Assembly (NCBI GenBank): GCA_023014485.1
Contig: JAJOZX010001576.1
Span: 124,001 to 188,000 of the forward strand
DNA: 64,000 nt
From: Bathynomus jamesi
Lineage: Eukaryota > Arthropoda > Malacostraca > Isopoda > Cirolanidae
Direction: 5' to 3'
The notes below the pieces were generated by a model. That model did not search any database and was not told where the DNA came from. It saw nothing but the letters and a program-made list of their open reading frames with translations. Below are positions 42,845-55,388 of this stretch, one piece after another; position 1 is the stretch's first letter; every line of letters begins with the position of its first letter. Position numbers and translations under genes: made by a program.

Positions 42845-44805
42845 ATGGCAAAGACACTTCCAACAAAGTCTGCAGTTTTTGAATATTTTACAATAACCAC
42901 AGATGGGAACCATTTCGTGTGTCAGTGTACGATAGATGATGATGATGGTGAAAAATTATGTGAAGCAAAAATCAGTGGTTTTATTGGCTCTGATAAAAAT
43001 GCACCAACCAGAGCATCAAATTTGAAAAGACATTTGCAGCGTTTCCATCCCAAAATTTTAGAAGTTGTCATTGAGAAAGATAGTAATAAAAACCTTCCAA
43101 CTACTTCAAAGTTAACAAAAGATCAGAAATCTACTGAACGACAAGCACCACTTACAAGATTCTTTACTACAGACAAAGTTACTGTAACAATGACCACAGA
43201 AAAGTTCAAGAAGCACATCATCGAACTGGTGGTAAGAAATGGTGTAGCCTTATCTTTATTTTCACAACCAGCCTTTCTAGGCCTAAATGGAGAAATGGCC
43301 AAGAAACTTGGAGTTTCTCTGGAAAGACGAAGTATCAGAAAAATTATAGTTGAAAAAGCCACAAATAAAAAGGAAGAACTTCCAAGAACTCTTAAGGGAC
43401 GCTTCATGTTTATTAAAATGGATGCAGCCACGCGTCATAGAGTTAACTATTTTGCCATCAATGCTAGATTTGTTGATGAAAACAATAAAATGGTAACTCG
43501 GACATTGGGAGTAAAGGACACTGAGGCGCATCATGACAGTGACTATCTTCAGAAGTTAGTGGAGGAAGTTTTACAAGACTTTGTAATTAAGAAAGAGCAG
43601 ATTCTATGTATTGTCACAGATAATGCTTCAAACATGCTAAGCACGATAGAAAAGCTGAATAAAGTTGATGAAGAAAAAGTGGCTAATGAAGATGACATTC
43701 CTGAAACTGATTCTCAAACAGCACAAAGCGATGAATTTAGATGATATTGTTGAAGCAGCATCTAAGCTCTTTCTAATCCAACATATGTATTGTGTTGTAC
43801 ATACATTGCAGCTAGCAATAAGAGATGGATTGAAAGATCGCCATGCAGCTACTCTGATAGGCAAGTTGAGGCAAGTAGCCACTGCAGCCAGGACCTCTAA
43901 AATTGATGCTATTATCCAGAGATGTGCAGGAAAGGGAGCTATTTTGGACCAAGCGACACGCTGGGGGAGCACATATATGATGATTAAGCATTTGCTTGAT
44001 CTAAAACCCTTCCTAGAAGACATTGATAATCCCAATGTTTCACTAACTGAAATTCAATGGAGGGAGGTTACACAATTAGAAGCTCTGCTTGCTCACCCTT
44101 ATACTGTCACCAAGAAGTTGCAAGCAGAGGATTTAACTCCTGGTACATTCCTATGGGAATGGAAAAATTTATTTTTTCGTCTACCCCAAACTGAAGGATT
44201 AATTGCTGATGGAATTGTATCCTCAATGAAGAAAAGAGAGGGTCTGCTACTGGAAAATGAGATCTTATTAGCTGCTATCTATAGATCCAATGAACCAAAT
44301 TTTGTTGACCGAAGAACAAATTGCTAAAGCAAAAGAGGCCCTCTGCGAGGTTGCAATTCGCATAAAAGGGCTATTACCTGAAAATCCTGAACCACAGGAT
44401 GAAGATATGAGTAGTAAGTCCCTCTCATCCTCTTCAAATGATGAAGAATTAGACTTTCAAAAATATTTAGATAAAATTGAACACTCAAAAGCAAAGCGTC
44501 GCCGCTTAAACATGCATAGGCAACCTTTTGATATTAAACTAATGAAATTTAAGCAAGATTTTTTTGATGGCCTAAAAGAAGTGGAAAAATATGATCGCTC
44601 ATCTAAACTGACAATACAAGAAGTCATCCCCGCATATCCAGAGATTTTAAGAGATACAGCTATGATAGTAACAGCCATGCCACCCACTCAGGTCAGTGTG
44701 GAGAGACTGTTTTCCGCACTGAAAATAATTAAATCAGATTTAAGGGCTTCAATGAAAGAGGATCTGGCAGAAGCAATTCTGTTCCTAAGAACAAGTTATT
44801 CGTAA
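42845..44805 (+). pseudogene. hAT transposase (outer element), two frameshifts
   Basis: About 650 residues. The BED zinc finger (residues 15-75) has FVCQC, CEAKISGF, NAPTRASNLKRHL and RFHP. The RNase H-like core has Asp in MFIKMDAATRHRVNYFAINA (about 43419) and Asp in CIVTDNASNM (about 43620). WGSTYMMIKHL and WREVTQLEALL mark the helical insertion. The C-terminal dimerisation region is PPTQVSVERLFSALKIIKSD. Frame shifts occur near 43735 and 44290; otherwise the gene is open. The inner element's transposase is a clear paralogue along the full length. Confidence 0.9.
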
Positions 44806-45430
44806 ATTTTAGATTTTCACCCTTGGCCTTAGTTTAATAAATTTTGCAGGAATACTTTTATATTTTTGATTGCATTTAATGCAGGGTTTCGGAGCCGGAG
44901 TCGGTGGAGCCAGTGAATTTTGCTTACCTGGAGCCGGAGCTGGAGCCGGAGCCAGAAACCTTGAAAATACAGCTCCATGGTCTGGCTCCGGGCGATATAT
45001 TGCTACCTAAATTGTTATTTGTTAAATATAGGTTTAGTTGCAAATTATAATTCTTGTAATATATTACGAAAAATGGTACCATAGGATTCTTGGGTTTTAT
45101 GGAGGTGTGGGAGTTGCAGGAATAATCTGCAAATTTCCATTTTTTTAACCATTAAATATTTGGGAAGATTTGTCTTAACAACACTTAATTATATAGGTAA
45201 AAAATTTTTATGGCGGTGGAGACCTTAGCTTAGGTAGGTAGGTACTAACTATTTATCTAAGTAGGTAACTACCTAGATACATACCTAGTAAGGTTGGTCC
45301 TTCTGACTTGGATTGAACTATTTTTATTTTTAGGTCAATTATCTTGTATTGCTGAATTTCTTTTTTTTCAGATTCTTTGTAATTTGTACTTGATTCTTTA
45401 ATTATAATTATCAGTCTATGACCCTTCATA

Positions 45431-47450
45431 ATGGATAGAGATTCAATAAAGAAGTCTGATATATTCAAGTATTTTACTGAAAGTTCAGATAAGAAACACT
45501 ATGTTTGTATTTGTGAAGTTTCTGATGCTTCGGGAAATATTTCAACATGTGGAACTAAAATTACCAAGCCTCAAAGCAAAAAGCCTGATGTCCTCAAGAG
45601 CATATAATTTGAAAAGACACTTGAGTCGATTACATCCTGAAATATCAAAAATGATGGAAGAAAAGAAGCAAATGCTTGAGCTTTCAAGACCCAGTACTTC
45701 TGCCAGTTCAAAAACTAAAGCAAACCAGCAAAACATTACTAAATTTTTGATGTCTCAAAAAGTCACTATCTCAATGACTACAGATAATTTTAAAAATAGC
45801 ATAATTGAGTTAGTTATTAAAGATTCTATGCCTCTATCTATGTTTGAAAAGCCAGCTATGCGCAGTCTACTAGAAGAAATGGCTCAGAAATTCAAGATTA
45901 GTTTAGATAAAGACAATATCCATCATTTAGTGATAGAAAAATCAAAAGAAGAAAAATTTGCTCTCAAAGAGCAATTAAAAGGGCGCTTCATATATTTAAA
46001 AGTTGATGGTTGCACACGAATACAGACACATTATTTTGCCATCAATGTCCGATTTATTGATGATGATAATAAAATCCTCACCCGCACTATAGCAGTAAAA
46101 GATACACATGCTCAGCAAACTAGTGACTACCTGCATGATCTAATTATGAGAACTCTGGAAGAGTATGGCATACCGAAAGAATTTGTGCTCTGCATTGTCA
46201 GTGATAATGCATCAAATATGATTAAAACTGTTGAGAAGTTGAATGATAATCAAGAGGCAACTTCAGAAGATGATATACAAACATTTGGTGAACATGATGA
46301 TGATTCAACAGACACTCAGGAAGTGGCATCTTGTATAGAAGAAATTGACAGTATTGTATCTGAAATTTCACACTTCTCCAGAATCAACCACATGCGTTGT
46401 GGTGCACATACCTTGCAACTTGCTATTTGCGATGGATTGAGAGACAAACATGCTACCTCTCTCATAGGTAAGTTGAGACAGGTTGTAGTAGCAGCAAGAA
46501 ACCCAAAAGTGGAAGAAATAATTAAGAGACGTGCAGGCAAGGTTGCTATTTTAGATCAACCTACTCGATGGGGCAGCACTTATTTAATGATAGAGCGCTT
46601 ATTAGAATTAAAACCTGTACTCTTGGACATGGCAAATTCAAATGTGAATCTTTCAGAAATAATGTGGGAACAAGCAAGAAGATTGGAAAGAGTACTGTAC
46701 CAGCCATATATAGTAACAAAAAAAATTCAAAGTGAAGATTTGACTCCCGGTCAATTTTTGAAAGAGTGGAAATCTTTGATGTATTTTCTTTCCAAGATAG
46801 AAGGCACCATAGCTGATGACATTAAAAGTTCCATGGAAAGGAGAGAAAATATTTTACTTGATAATGAAGTATTGCTTGCTGCTGTTTATATAGATCCTAG
46901 ATATAGATGCTTATTAACATCTGAACAGGTAGTTAAAGACAAGGATGCCCTATGCAATATAGCAATCAGAATGAAAAGTAACCTAGACCTTTCAAATAAA
47001 GTCTCTCTATTAAGAGAGGAATGTGGAACCGAGATTATTGCATCATCATCAAATTCATCATCTCCTTCCACCACTTCTGATGTCAGCGAGTTTGATTTTG
47101 AAAAAATTATTGATATTCAACATGGTAAGAAATCAAAATGTCCTCGTTTAGAAAGTGAACTAATACCACCTCTCAGTCCAATGTGTACCCTCAAATTGCA
47201 AGTTGAGGAATCTTTTCCCGAGATTGAAAAATTTGACCGTTCGTCAAAACTGTCTTTTGAACAAGTAATAGAAAGGTATCCTAAAGTTATAAGAGATGTT
47301 GCAAATCTTCTAGTAGCTATGCCTTCAACACAAGTCAGTGTTGAACGGCTATTTTCAGCACTGAAAGTTTTAAAATCTGATTTAAGGGCACGTATGAAAG
47401 AAGATATTGTTGAGGCTATGTTATTTTTAAGAACAAATGTTTATAAGTAA
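45431..47450 (+). pseudogene. hAT transposase (inner element), near intact
   Basis: ATG at 45431 opens MDRDSIKKSDIFKYFTESSD and the first Cys pair of the BED finger (YVCICE, CGTKI). A single frame break near 45580-45600 moves coding to the frame that is open from there to 47450: SSRAYNLKRHLSRLHPE completes the finger. Core motifs are YLKVDGCTRIQTHYFAIN, LCIVSDNASNM, HMRCGAHTLQLAICDGL and RWGSTYLMIERLLELKP. The dimerisation region is STQVSVERLFSALKVLKSD. Length about 670 residues, typical for hAT. One indel is the only lesion seen, so this copy is young. Confidence 0.92.
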
Positions 47451-48010
47451 ACTTAGATAAATAATTTTAATTCATAATTTTTTTTTATGGAAACAGATTT
47501 ACAAGGAGAATATCTTGATTTTATGTTTAAAAATTAGTTTCCTACCTTAGCTACATTAGTAAAAATTTCTGCAAAAGTTATTATTTTGCTTTCATTTTTT
47601 AATACAAGGAGTATTATGATTTATGATACTGTAAATGTATCATTGAATTTGCAAACTTTTTAATTTTTTAATATGTAGTTTGAACTTTAAAGATAAAGTC
47701 TGATTTAAGGTTACACTTAAAAAAAATATAATTGAGGCCATCTTGTTTTAAAAAAAAATTATAAATAAACTTAGTAATTTTCATTTTCAATTATTTTAAG
47801 GAAACAGATTTACAAGAAGAATATCTTGATTTTATGTTTAAAATTAGTTTGATTATACCTTAGCTAGAATAAAAAAAATTTTGCATTAGTTTTCATTTGT
47901 TAATCCAAGGAGTAGTATTGATTTTATAAGCGTAGGGTAAATGATTTTGTAAATTTTCTTTTATAATATGTATTAGTAGTTTGAACTTTTGACTTTTAGT
48001 TGAATTGCTT
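47373..48010. repeat. tandem duplication of about 318 bp at the transposase 3' end
   Basis: The last 80 coding bases and the following non-coding DNA (47373-47690) recur at about 47692-48010. GGAAACAGATTTACAAG and AGAATATCTTGATTTTATG are shared. In the second copy the coding part is degraded by A runs, so the duplication is older than the last activity of the first copy. Confidence 0.75.
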
Positions 48011-49535
48011 TTGTTAATTAAATTACAAAACTTTTTGACTAAAAGAAAATCTCTTTTTAAGTAAATAATATAACCTATTAAAAATTTAAAAACTGAATTT
48101 TTGAAATATTCATCTTTTTCAAGCCAAGTTGGCTTTCATGAAGCTTTCAAGTTTCAACACTTAAAAAAAGATGCATATATTATCTCAGAAAGTTTGATTG
48201 TTACTATTTTCCATACGAGAATTCTTAAGTTTGAACTTTGAACTAATTAGGAGGCAAGTTTCTCTAATTTATATAAGCTACCATTGTTAATAAATATTTA
48301 ATATCATTTAGTTTTCATCATTTTCCTTTAGTTATTTAAATAACTTCATTCTATCATTATATTTGCCTAATTTAAAATCATAAGAAATTTAAATTTTGAG
48401 TATTAAAGTGATTTAATAATAAAATATTTTTGTGCAATATTTTAAATTGGACAATTAGTTATATAAATCTAGATATTTATTTTATAATTAACAGAATTTA
48501 CTATAAAAGAGCCGGAGCCAGAGCCGGAGCCAGACTGTAAAAAATTTCTGCTCCGGAACCGGAGTCGGAGCCAGAAGTTTTTTTACCGGCTCCGAAACCC
48601 TGATTTAATGAAATTTTCATTTTGTCAGTCTTAAATTTAATTTTTTTTTGTTTTATGCTCAATGAATTTGTTTTTTTCATAAATAAAAAATAAAAAAGCC
48701 ATAATGGCATCGCTACAACCATTAGACTCAAACTTTGCAGGTTATGGGTTTAAAAAGTAGCCTGATGATTCACATGGTGGTGATGAAATGCCTCTTGTGT
48801 AATTATCATCATAGCAGATTTAGAATTAATATACCTTCGGAGTCGGAGTCATTTTTTGTGCCGACTCCACAGCCCTGGTTCCTGCTACCTCTACTGAGGT
48901 CCAGAATATTATTGTTAAATTAAAAAATACAAAAAATAACATTCATAACATTCCTGTACCTATATTGAAACATGTTAAAGATAAGATATCTGTAACTTTG
49001 GCTAAAATTATCAATCAAAGTATTTTCAAAGGAATATTCCCATCAAAGCTAAACACTGGTTGTATAACACCCCTTTTTAAAGGGGGTGATCCTACACTAG
49101 TAACAAATTACAGGCTGGTATGTTCATTATCTGTGTTCAGCAAAGTTTTTGAAAACATTGTAAAAAGTAGAATGCAGCGATATTTAGAATCCTACAATTT
49201 ATTATCTCCAAATCAATATGGCTTCCATAATAATAAAACAACAGAAATGGCTATTTTAAATCTTATGGAAATTGCAAATATAGCTAAAGAGAACAAAGAA
49301 ATAATGATATCAATATTTATGACTTGAGTAAGGCATTTGATGTAATAGACCATAATATTCTACTTAATAAATTATATTGTTACAGCTTTAGAGGAGCAAT
49401 CAGTGATTGGTTTAAAAGTTCTGTCCAATAGATATCATTTTGTATCAGTAAACAAGTTTTGCTCAACTAAAGCGCTTGTCAAACATGGTGTGCCACAGGG
49501 CTCAGTTCTGGGTCCACTGTTATTTTTATTATATA

Positions 49536-50161
49536 CAGGACTCCCTTGCTATACGTTGGTTCGGTATACGATATTTTGATAGAATGATCTACACTTTTTA
49601 ACGCCTTTTTCTACCTATACAATCTCAAGACTTGCTATTACGATCAATCAAGCGGAGTGAGTGAATTTTTCTGGACAGCAGTACTGGCTGTCCGCAAGTC
49701 CACAGTCATTTATCTTTTCCAAAATGGCCAACCAATGTTTACATTCATCAGCACCACCCATGGCCAACTCACACACCATCTCCCGCGCTCGCTCTTGTTC
49801 ACTCTGTGTCTCACGTGGCGGCCTTCTTGATTGTATACCTGTACTTCCCAGCATTCATCCCAGTGCTTTTATGTTCATCAATGATTACTTGTGGTTACGT
49901 GTGCCCTACCATGCCTTTTTTCAATACATTTTATTTATTTTCTTTATAAAAATGTTTTCATTTATATTTCTTTTAATACAGTATGCGAGTGTATGTTTCA
50001 TTATAAAAATGCTTTTGGGGTGGTGATACCGGGTAATTATAATTATGTACTGGGGTTGGACAAGTCCTAGGACGTATCTCCATTGAATAAATGTTATAAT
50101 GGGCTCGCTGTACGATCAGTTTTCCAGGAACATATCCCAATCGTATAGTGAGGGAGTCCTG
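49536..50161. mobile_element. Tigger-type non-autonomous element, 626 bp
   Basis: Ends CAGGACTCCCTTGCTATACG and CGTATAGTGAGGGAGTCCTG between TA pairs (49534-49535 and 50162-50163). Excision joins LLFLLY to INDLP in the LINE. No transposase reading frame recognised. Confidence 0.94.
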
Positions 50162-50422
50162 TATATAAATGACCTTCCACGTTCATCTGATATACTGAAC
50201 TTCATAATGTTTGCAGATGATACAACTGTCTCTTTTTCTTGCAAAGATGTTAATTCAGCTAAGACTATATTTCATTCAGAATTCATCAGTGTAATGAAAT
50301 GGTTGACCACCAATAAACTCTTCCTAAATACCAGTAAAACAAATTTCATGATTTTCACTAATAAAAGAAATGTATATCTTGATGAACTTAATGTTAATGG
50401 AACCGCTATATAAAGGAGTGTA

Positions 50423-50816
50423 CAGGCAGTCTCCAGGTTATGAACGTCCGACTTACAACATTCCATACATACGAACAGACCGCCATAAAGTCTATTATTT
50501 TAAAAATCCGAGTTACCTACAATGGTTCGTAGTAACAAATCAGCGCACTACTTACTTTATTATCTTTTTTTATGTTTTCTATATTTTCTATGTTTTAGTA
50601 GCTTTTATAAATTGGGAGTGTGTTTAAAGTGTTTAAGTATATTTGGAAGTGTGTTTTTAATGTTTCTTATACATACATATGTTAAGTGTGTATATATATA
50701 CTATTAGACAAACAGACATTAAGTACAAACTATTCGTATGAGTTCCAACTTACATACAAATTCGACTTAAAGACCATCGTGAGAATGGAACTCGTTCGTA
50801 AGCCAGGGACTGCCTG
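50423..50816. mobile_element. Tigger-type non-autonomous element, 394 bp
   Basis: Ends CAGGCAGTCTCCAGGTTATG and CGTAAGCCAGGGACTGCCTG with TA on both sides (50421-50422 and 50817-50818), inserted in the LINE. Confidence 0.93.
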
Positions 50817-51628
50817 TACTATAACAAAATTTCTTGGTGTGATGCTAGATAAGAATTTGCAATGGAGTGATCATGTAAATTATATCGCAAAAAAGATTTC
50901 AAGGAGCATTGCTATAATGTTTAAACTTAGAAATGTAGTCCCTAAACAAGTTTTATTGACTCTCTCATACTCTTGTTCTTCCTTATATAACGTACTGCAC
51001 CCTCATTTGGGCAAACTCTGCTAAACAACGCATTAAATGGTATCTTTGTCATCCAAAAATGAGCAATAAGGTTATTATCTGATGCTGATTTCCTTGATCA
51101 CTCTAGTGCATTATTTAAAGAGGTAAACCTACTAAAGCTCAATGATATAACCAAACTGGCACTTTTTATTTTTATTTACAAGTGTAAGAACAAAATCATT
51201 AATTTACAATGGGTAAATAGATATTTTGTAACTCATCAAGAAATCCACTTGTATCAGACCAGAAATAGATCGAAGCTTGTTATACCTCAATTTAGATTGT
51301 CTTCATCTCAAAAATTACCCATTTTCAGTGGACTGAAACTATGGAATGATTTAAATGCCGATATAAAAAATATTGTGAATGTAAATTTGTTTAGAACCAA
51401 GTTGAAATCCCAATTAATAATGGCATACTAACAAAAATCTAGGATTAATGTCCATTGCTATTGCTTACTAATTTCTCGTGTGTAATCTAGTATTAAAAAC
51501 ATATTTCTTGGGATTATTCAGTTCTTATCTCTCATATATAATATTGGTTTCTTTGTATAGTATTGATATAGTGCCTTCAATGATGACTTTGTATTTGTCA
51601 TGTCAGTAGTGATAATTTAAGATTAATA

Positions 51629-52936
51629 CAGGTAGCTTCCGCCTTTACAATTTAATTCGTTCCGATCCCTCTTTCGTAAAGTGAGAATTCGTAAAGTGAG
51701 AACTCATTTCCCATAGACACAATGTAATAAACATGTGTCCCATTCCTGACAATTAATTTTTCCCATTGAAAGCCTTAATAATGTTAAATAAAGGATAATA
51801 AAACAATAACTAATGTATAAGCAATGATTTATTTACAATACAAAATGAAAACACAGCAAAGAAATATACGTTGTAGGTACAGTAATACAGTACCGTAATA
51901 CATATTTAAAACTTGTTTAATCATCATCATCCTCAATGAATTAATTAAGAGGGGCAAGTAAATTTGAAATATTATGTAACAATATTTCAAAGGAAAGACA
52001 AAGCAATGCAATCACTCTTAACAGTGTCAGCGTGGCAACTAACTACGTACTGGAAATTGGAATCTGTCTGCCTGAACGCATAAACGCACACACAGAAGTA
52101 CAGCTTGGCACGATGTTTCAAATAACTCATAGTCCGGATAGATTTTTTTGATATTACAGTAGTCCCTCGCCATATCGCGGTTCACATTTCGCGGACTCGG
52201 TACATCGCGGTTTTTTCTAGCCGAAATAAAATACGTACTCTAATTGAGTTGACAAAGAACCGCGAGATAGGAAAACCAGCGAAGCTTGTGCTGCTTGAGC
52301 TACTTTGCCTATATGATACCGTACACGGCACACCATTGGCCGATGGATGAGACGCGACCAATCAGAGCACGCTGTTCAGTATCCTGGGCGCTGATTGGCT
52401 TAGCGTTTGTCGCATCTCGATCTGCAGCCTACCGAAGCATTCAGCATCTCGCCTTGCTCAGTTCGCTTCCACGTGTTATTCATTTAGAAGAGATATAATG
52501 CTCTTCTTTGCTGTGCAGTACATTCATCTCATCATCGTCATCACCTTCATCGTTCAGTACTGCACAGCTAATTCATCGTCATCATCATCATTCAAGTTTT
52601 AGTATCTTCGCTGGTGAGTACCCATACGAAATTTTAATGTTGGTAAAATTATTAAAAAATACTGTATATACAAATGTTTTCTTTTTAAAATACTGTTAGT
52701 CTCTTTCATACTCCGAGTGTAGAAAGTGTTTATAAGAGCGTGGGAAAGGTTTATAAGAGTGCGGGGAGGGTTTATAAAGGCGTAAAATCCGTAATAAACA
52801 TATCGTTTCTACTTCGCGGATTTTCACCTATCGCGGGGGGTTCTGGAACGTAACCCCCGCGATATTCGAGGGAATACTGTATATCATTTTAAAAAAAATT
52901 CGTAAAGCCGGGAATCCGTAAAGCGGGAACTACCTG
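51629..52936. mobile_element. Tigger-type element with another nested inside
   Basis: Ends CAGGTAGCTTCCGCCTTTAC and GTAAAGCGGGAACTACCTG with TA on both sides (51627-51628 and 52937-52938). Without the inner insert it is about 585 bp. It lies in the 3' untranslated region of the LINE. Confidence 0.92.
52157..52879. mobile_element. Tigger-type element, nested, 723 bp
   Basis: Ends CAGTAGTCCCTCGCCATATC and CGCGATATTCGAGGGAATACTG (positions 52858-52879) with TA at 52155-52156 and 52880-52881. Relatively GC-rich CGCGG motifs near both ends suggest less CpG decay, i.e. youth. No transposase recognised. Confidence 0.92.
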
Positions 52937-53157
52937 TACGTGTTTTAACTATTAATAATACTTATTTACTTATTTATTTATTATTAATTAATAACAACTA
53001 GCTGTTTATTTTTAATAAGAGCCCAGTAAAGCCTAAAGCTTAAGGGACAAATTAAATAAAATAAATAGTCAAGCTTCAAAATTATTCATGTCATTGTAAA
53101 TTGAAACAACTGTATTTATTTTATTATTAATAAAGGTTATTCAATTCAATTCAATTG

Positions 53158-54861
53158 TATCCAGTCCAGAAGGGAACTTTTTCAGTGGTACTGTAGTCAA
53201 TACGTGGAGGAACAGAAAGGTTACCACATGGAATCACACTCAGAAATATCCAAGCAAGATCCGCTACCTGCATGTCTGATCCAGCAAAATGTAGTGATTT
53301 CACCTTGATCTTCACATCATCATGGCAAGGTGGCTCTGGTCATTTCCTGGGCTTTTCATAATGAGGTACTACATTCTTCAATGCCTTGGCATCATTACAG
53401 TCAAGATACAATGACTTTTCTTGACCAATCTTCACTCTGTCAACCAGGCCAGTCCCAACTGCATGAATAGCCTATTCCTGAAATACAACGGGCCATGGAA
53501 TGAAATGTTCCCCTTTCTATCAATGGTTGCACAGTTGCAGAGGCGTACCAATACTTTTTGCCGCTCGGGGCAAAAATGCCAACCAACACACACACACACA
53601 CACACACACACGCGCAACAATTTTCAATTTTAAAAACAATTCCTTTACAAAAATACACTTCTAAACAAAACTTTTATTGGAAGAAAAACTTAAATAAATT
53701 ATTAACATCATCAAAGCTCAAAGAATGCAAAGCCTAACCTAAATAATATAGGGAAAGTCTGAAAAATAGGGCTGGCAACCTTTCCGATATGAAAATTTAA
53801 CGCAACTATTTGTGGAAACAGTGGCATTGAGGTGGCATATATAGCATTTAATGATGATTTTTCATCAAAACCATGGATATTTTGTACACAAATAACGCGC
53901 GACAATGATGAGATATAATTTTTTGGAGGGTTGCATTTTAAAACATAAAAACCCAAAATTTTGCATACTACGCCCGCCTGACAGTAATTTGCCGCCCCTC
54001 CCTTGATACGCCACTGCACAGTTGATATCAATATTGTCATCACTTTCTTGAATCAGCTTTCCTACATGTTGTCGTGAGACTAAGCCATGTGGTATGTATT
54101 TACGATCTTGCATTCTTTCAAGCTCATATTTTCCAAAGGCAGTTAAAAAATGTCAAAGATGATCATAGCTTATGGTGAAACTATGAACATGGAGAGTGTC
54201 TATTATATCTCATTTTCCATGATCACAACTGAGTTGCCCTGCAAGTCCTAGATGAAGAGGGGTTATAATATTGCTGTCACTGCTATGAATAACACTCTGC
54301 AAGAGCTAAGACTCTACATTGTAATTTTCTGCTGGCTGGTAATATGAATCACATGATTCAAATGCCTCTTTGCTCAGCAACCAGAGAAACACCTTCTGTA
54401 AAAGTGCTGGAACAAATTCTTCAGGTGTTTTCAGGCTGATTTCAGCAGCTATGTAGTAATCAGTTGGCTTTTCAATTTGTGCTATTTCTTGTCTAAGCAT
54501 ACCAATGGCAGAATGAAGTAAGCTTTCTGAATTCGCTGGAACATTTGATTGTTCTTCAGCAGAACTAAGTGCCATCTCATTAGAGTTGAAATCTTCCTTC
54601 AGTTGAGCAAAGGCTTTGACAGCATCTCCTACGCTGAACACTGCTACTGACAACAATGTTCGACTTGGACTGTCCTCACTGGGCATGAATAACAATGTTA
54701 TCACCATAATGCTTCATGAGACAGTGCTGAAGTTTTTCTGCACAGCATGCTTGGGTATCAATGTGGTCAGGTAACAGCTGTTGGAATTTGTCTAGCAGGG
54801 TTTTCAACTTATGAGCTTTTCCTTGTTGTAGATTAACATCTATTTCTCCTACTAGTGCCAT
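53158..54861 (-). pseudogene. FEN/PIN-like repeat-gene, middle part
   Basis: This continues the gene at 38990-42005 on the far side of the LINE. The minus-strand reading from an acceptor-like TTTTTCCATAG gives MALVGEIDVNLQQGKAHKLK, CAEKLQHCLMKHYGDNIVIH, a stop and frameshift, then VGDAVKAFAQLKED, LHSAIGMLRQEIAQIEKP and LLQKVFLWLLSKEAFES. After further breaks come RKYIPHGLVSRQHVGKLIQE, DNIDINCATIDRKG (joined when the hAT at 53538-54016 is removed), QVADLAWIFLSVIP and VPFWTGYN, which abuts the LINE. The product is unnamed, and its role is unknown. Confidence 0.6.
53538..54016. mobile_element. hAT-type element, 479 bp, with (CA)n
   Basis: Ends CAGAGGCGTACCAA and TTGATACGCCACTG with a perfect 8-bp duplication CACAGTTG (53530-53537 and 54017-54024). 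A (CA)n tract lies at about 53585-53611. Open frames over it are not transposase-like. It cuts the DNIDINC/ATIDRKG segment of the resident pseudogene. Confidence 0.92.
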
Positions 54862-54965
54862 AAATGCTATGGAAAAACTATATATGCTTACAACATGGTA
54901 TCGTATGTGGTACCTTCATTTCATAATTAAATATAAATTATTAATTAATTGAATTAAATATCTAT

Positions 54966-55388
54966 ACAAAATTGCCTCGGGATTGGCGACATACCCTAAT
55001 GGGAATGAAATGATTGCCATACATACCTAGAACCCGTATGTAGGCATCGGGCCTACATAACCACGAGAAACATTTATTATTTCGCATGATCAAAATTTTC
55101 CATTACTAACTCATGAAAATTACGAGAGAGAAGGAGTCAACGACCTTTGCCAAATCAGCAATTTACAATAAAAATATGAAGATTATATTATATCGGCTTG
55201 GAGCTGTTTATTGTTACAGTGAATGCTTTAAACAGGGAAGATGTGCTTCGTCTTCTCTAAAGTTCTGAGTGAATTCCTTATAATATAAAACCTAATAACT
55301 ATAAAAAGGATAGGCCTATTCCTTCAGGTGTTTAAATAGTGACTGCCTATATTAGTTACATCGAGTAAACTCATTGTGTAACTCCACG
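54966..55388. repeat. dispersed ~420-bp repeat, copy 1
   Basis: It starts TACAAAATTGCCTCGGGATT and aligns over its length with 60270-60662 (GATTGCCATACATA, AACTCATGAAAATTAC, GGATAGGCCTATTCCTTCAG). Non-coding; class unknown. It lies between two coding pieces of the minus-strand pseudogene. Confidence 0.75.

Larger units (their letters stand above)
44882..48602 (+). mobile_element. hAT element, GGAGCC type, nested
   Basis: Ends CAGGGTTTCGGAGCCGG and GGCTCCGAAACCCTG with a perfect 8-bp duplication ATTTAATG (44874-44881 and 48603-48610), placed 76 bp downstream of the outer transposase stop. Long arrays of GGAGCC hexamers occur within about 100 bp of both ends. Total 3721 bp. Confidence 0.96.
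42578..48877 (+). mobile_element. hAT element, GGAGTC type, containing a second hAT
   Basis: Ends CAGGCTGTGGAGTCGG and CCGACTCCACAGCCCTG with a perfect 8-bp duplication GTTCCTGC (42570-42577 and 48878-48885). It has GGAGTCGGAGTC subterminal motifs. Without the inner hAT it is about 2.57 kb with one transposase gene, a near full-length element. Confidence 0.96.
42040..51431 (+). pseudogene. LINE ORF2 reverse transcriptase, in four pieces
   Basis: The first piece starts NDPDHMFQFFYDTLFHTINI and has LPKSVANPWITPGIITSIK; a stop near 42302 interrupts it. The second has the fingers and palm (KLNTGCITPLFKGGD, NQYGFHNN, FMT*VRHLM), with VPQGSVLGPLLF just before the first Tigger insert. Joining across that insert gives LLFLLYINDLP and then the catalytic FADDTTVSF. 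The third and fourth give LNVNGT and FLGVMLDKNLQWSDHVNYIA, ending FSGLKLWNDLNADIKN at 51431. Several stops show decay. Confidence 0.85.
42006..53157 (+). mobile_element. non-LTR retrotransposon, host of a nested transposon stack
   Basis: LINE coding pieces occur at about 42040-42577, 48886-49535, 50164-50422 and 50819-51431. The 3' untranslated part runs to a (TTCAA)n tail at about 53138-53157. Taking out a hAT, and three Tigger-type elements of which one contains a fourth, yields one 5'-truncated LINE of about 2.6 kb. It lies within the large minus-strand pseudogene, dividing its N- and C-terminal halves. Confidence 0.88.
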
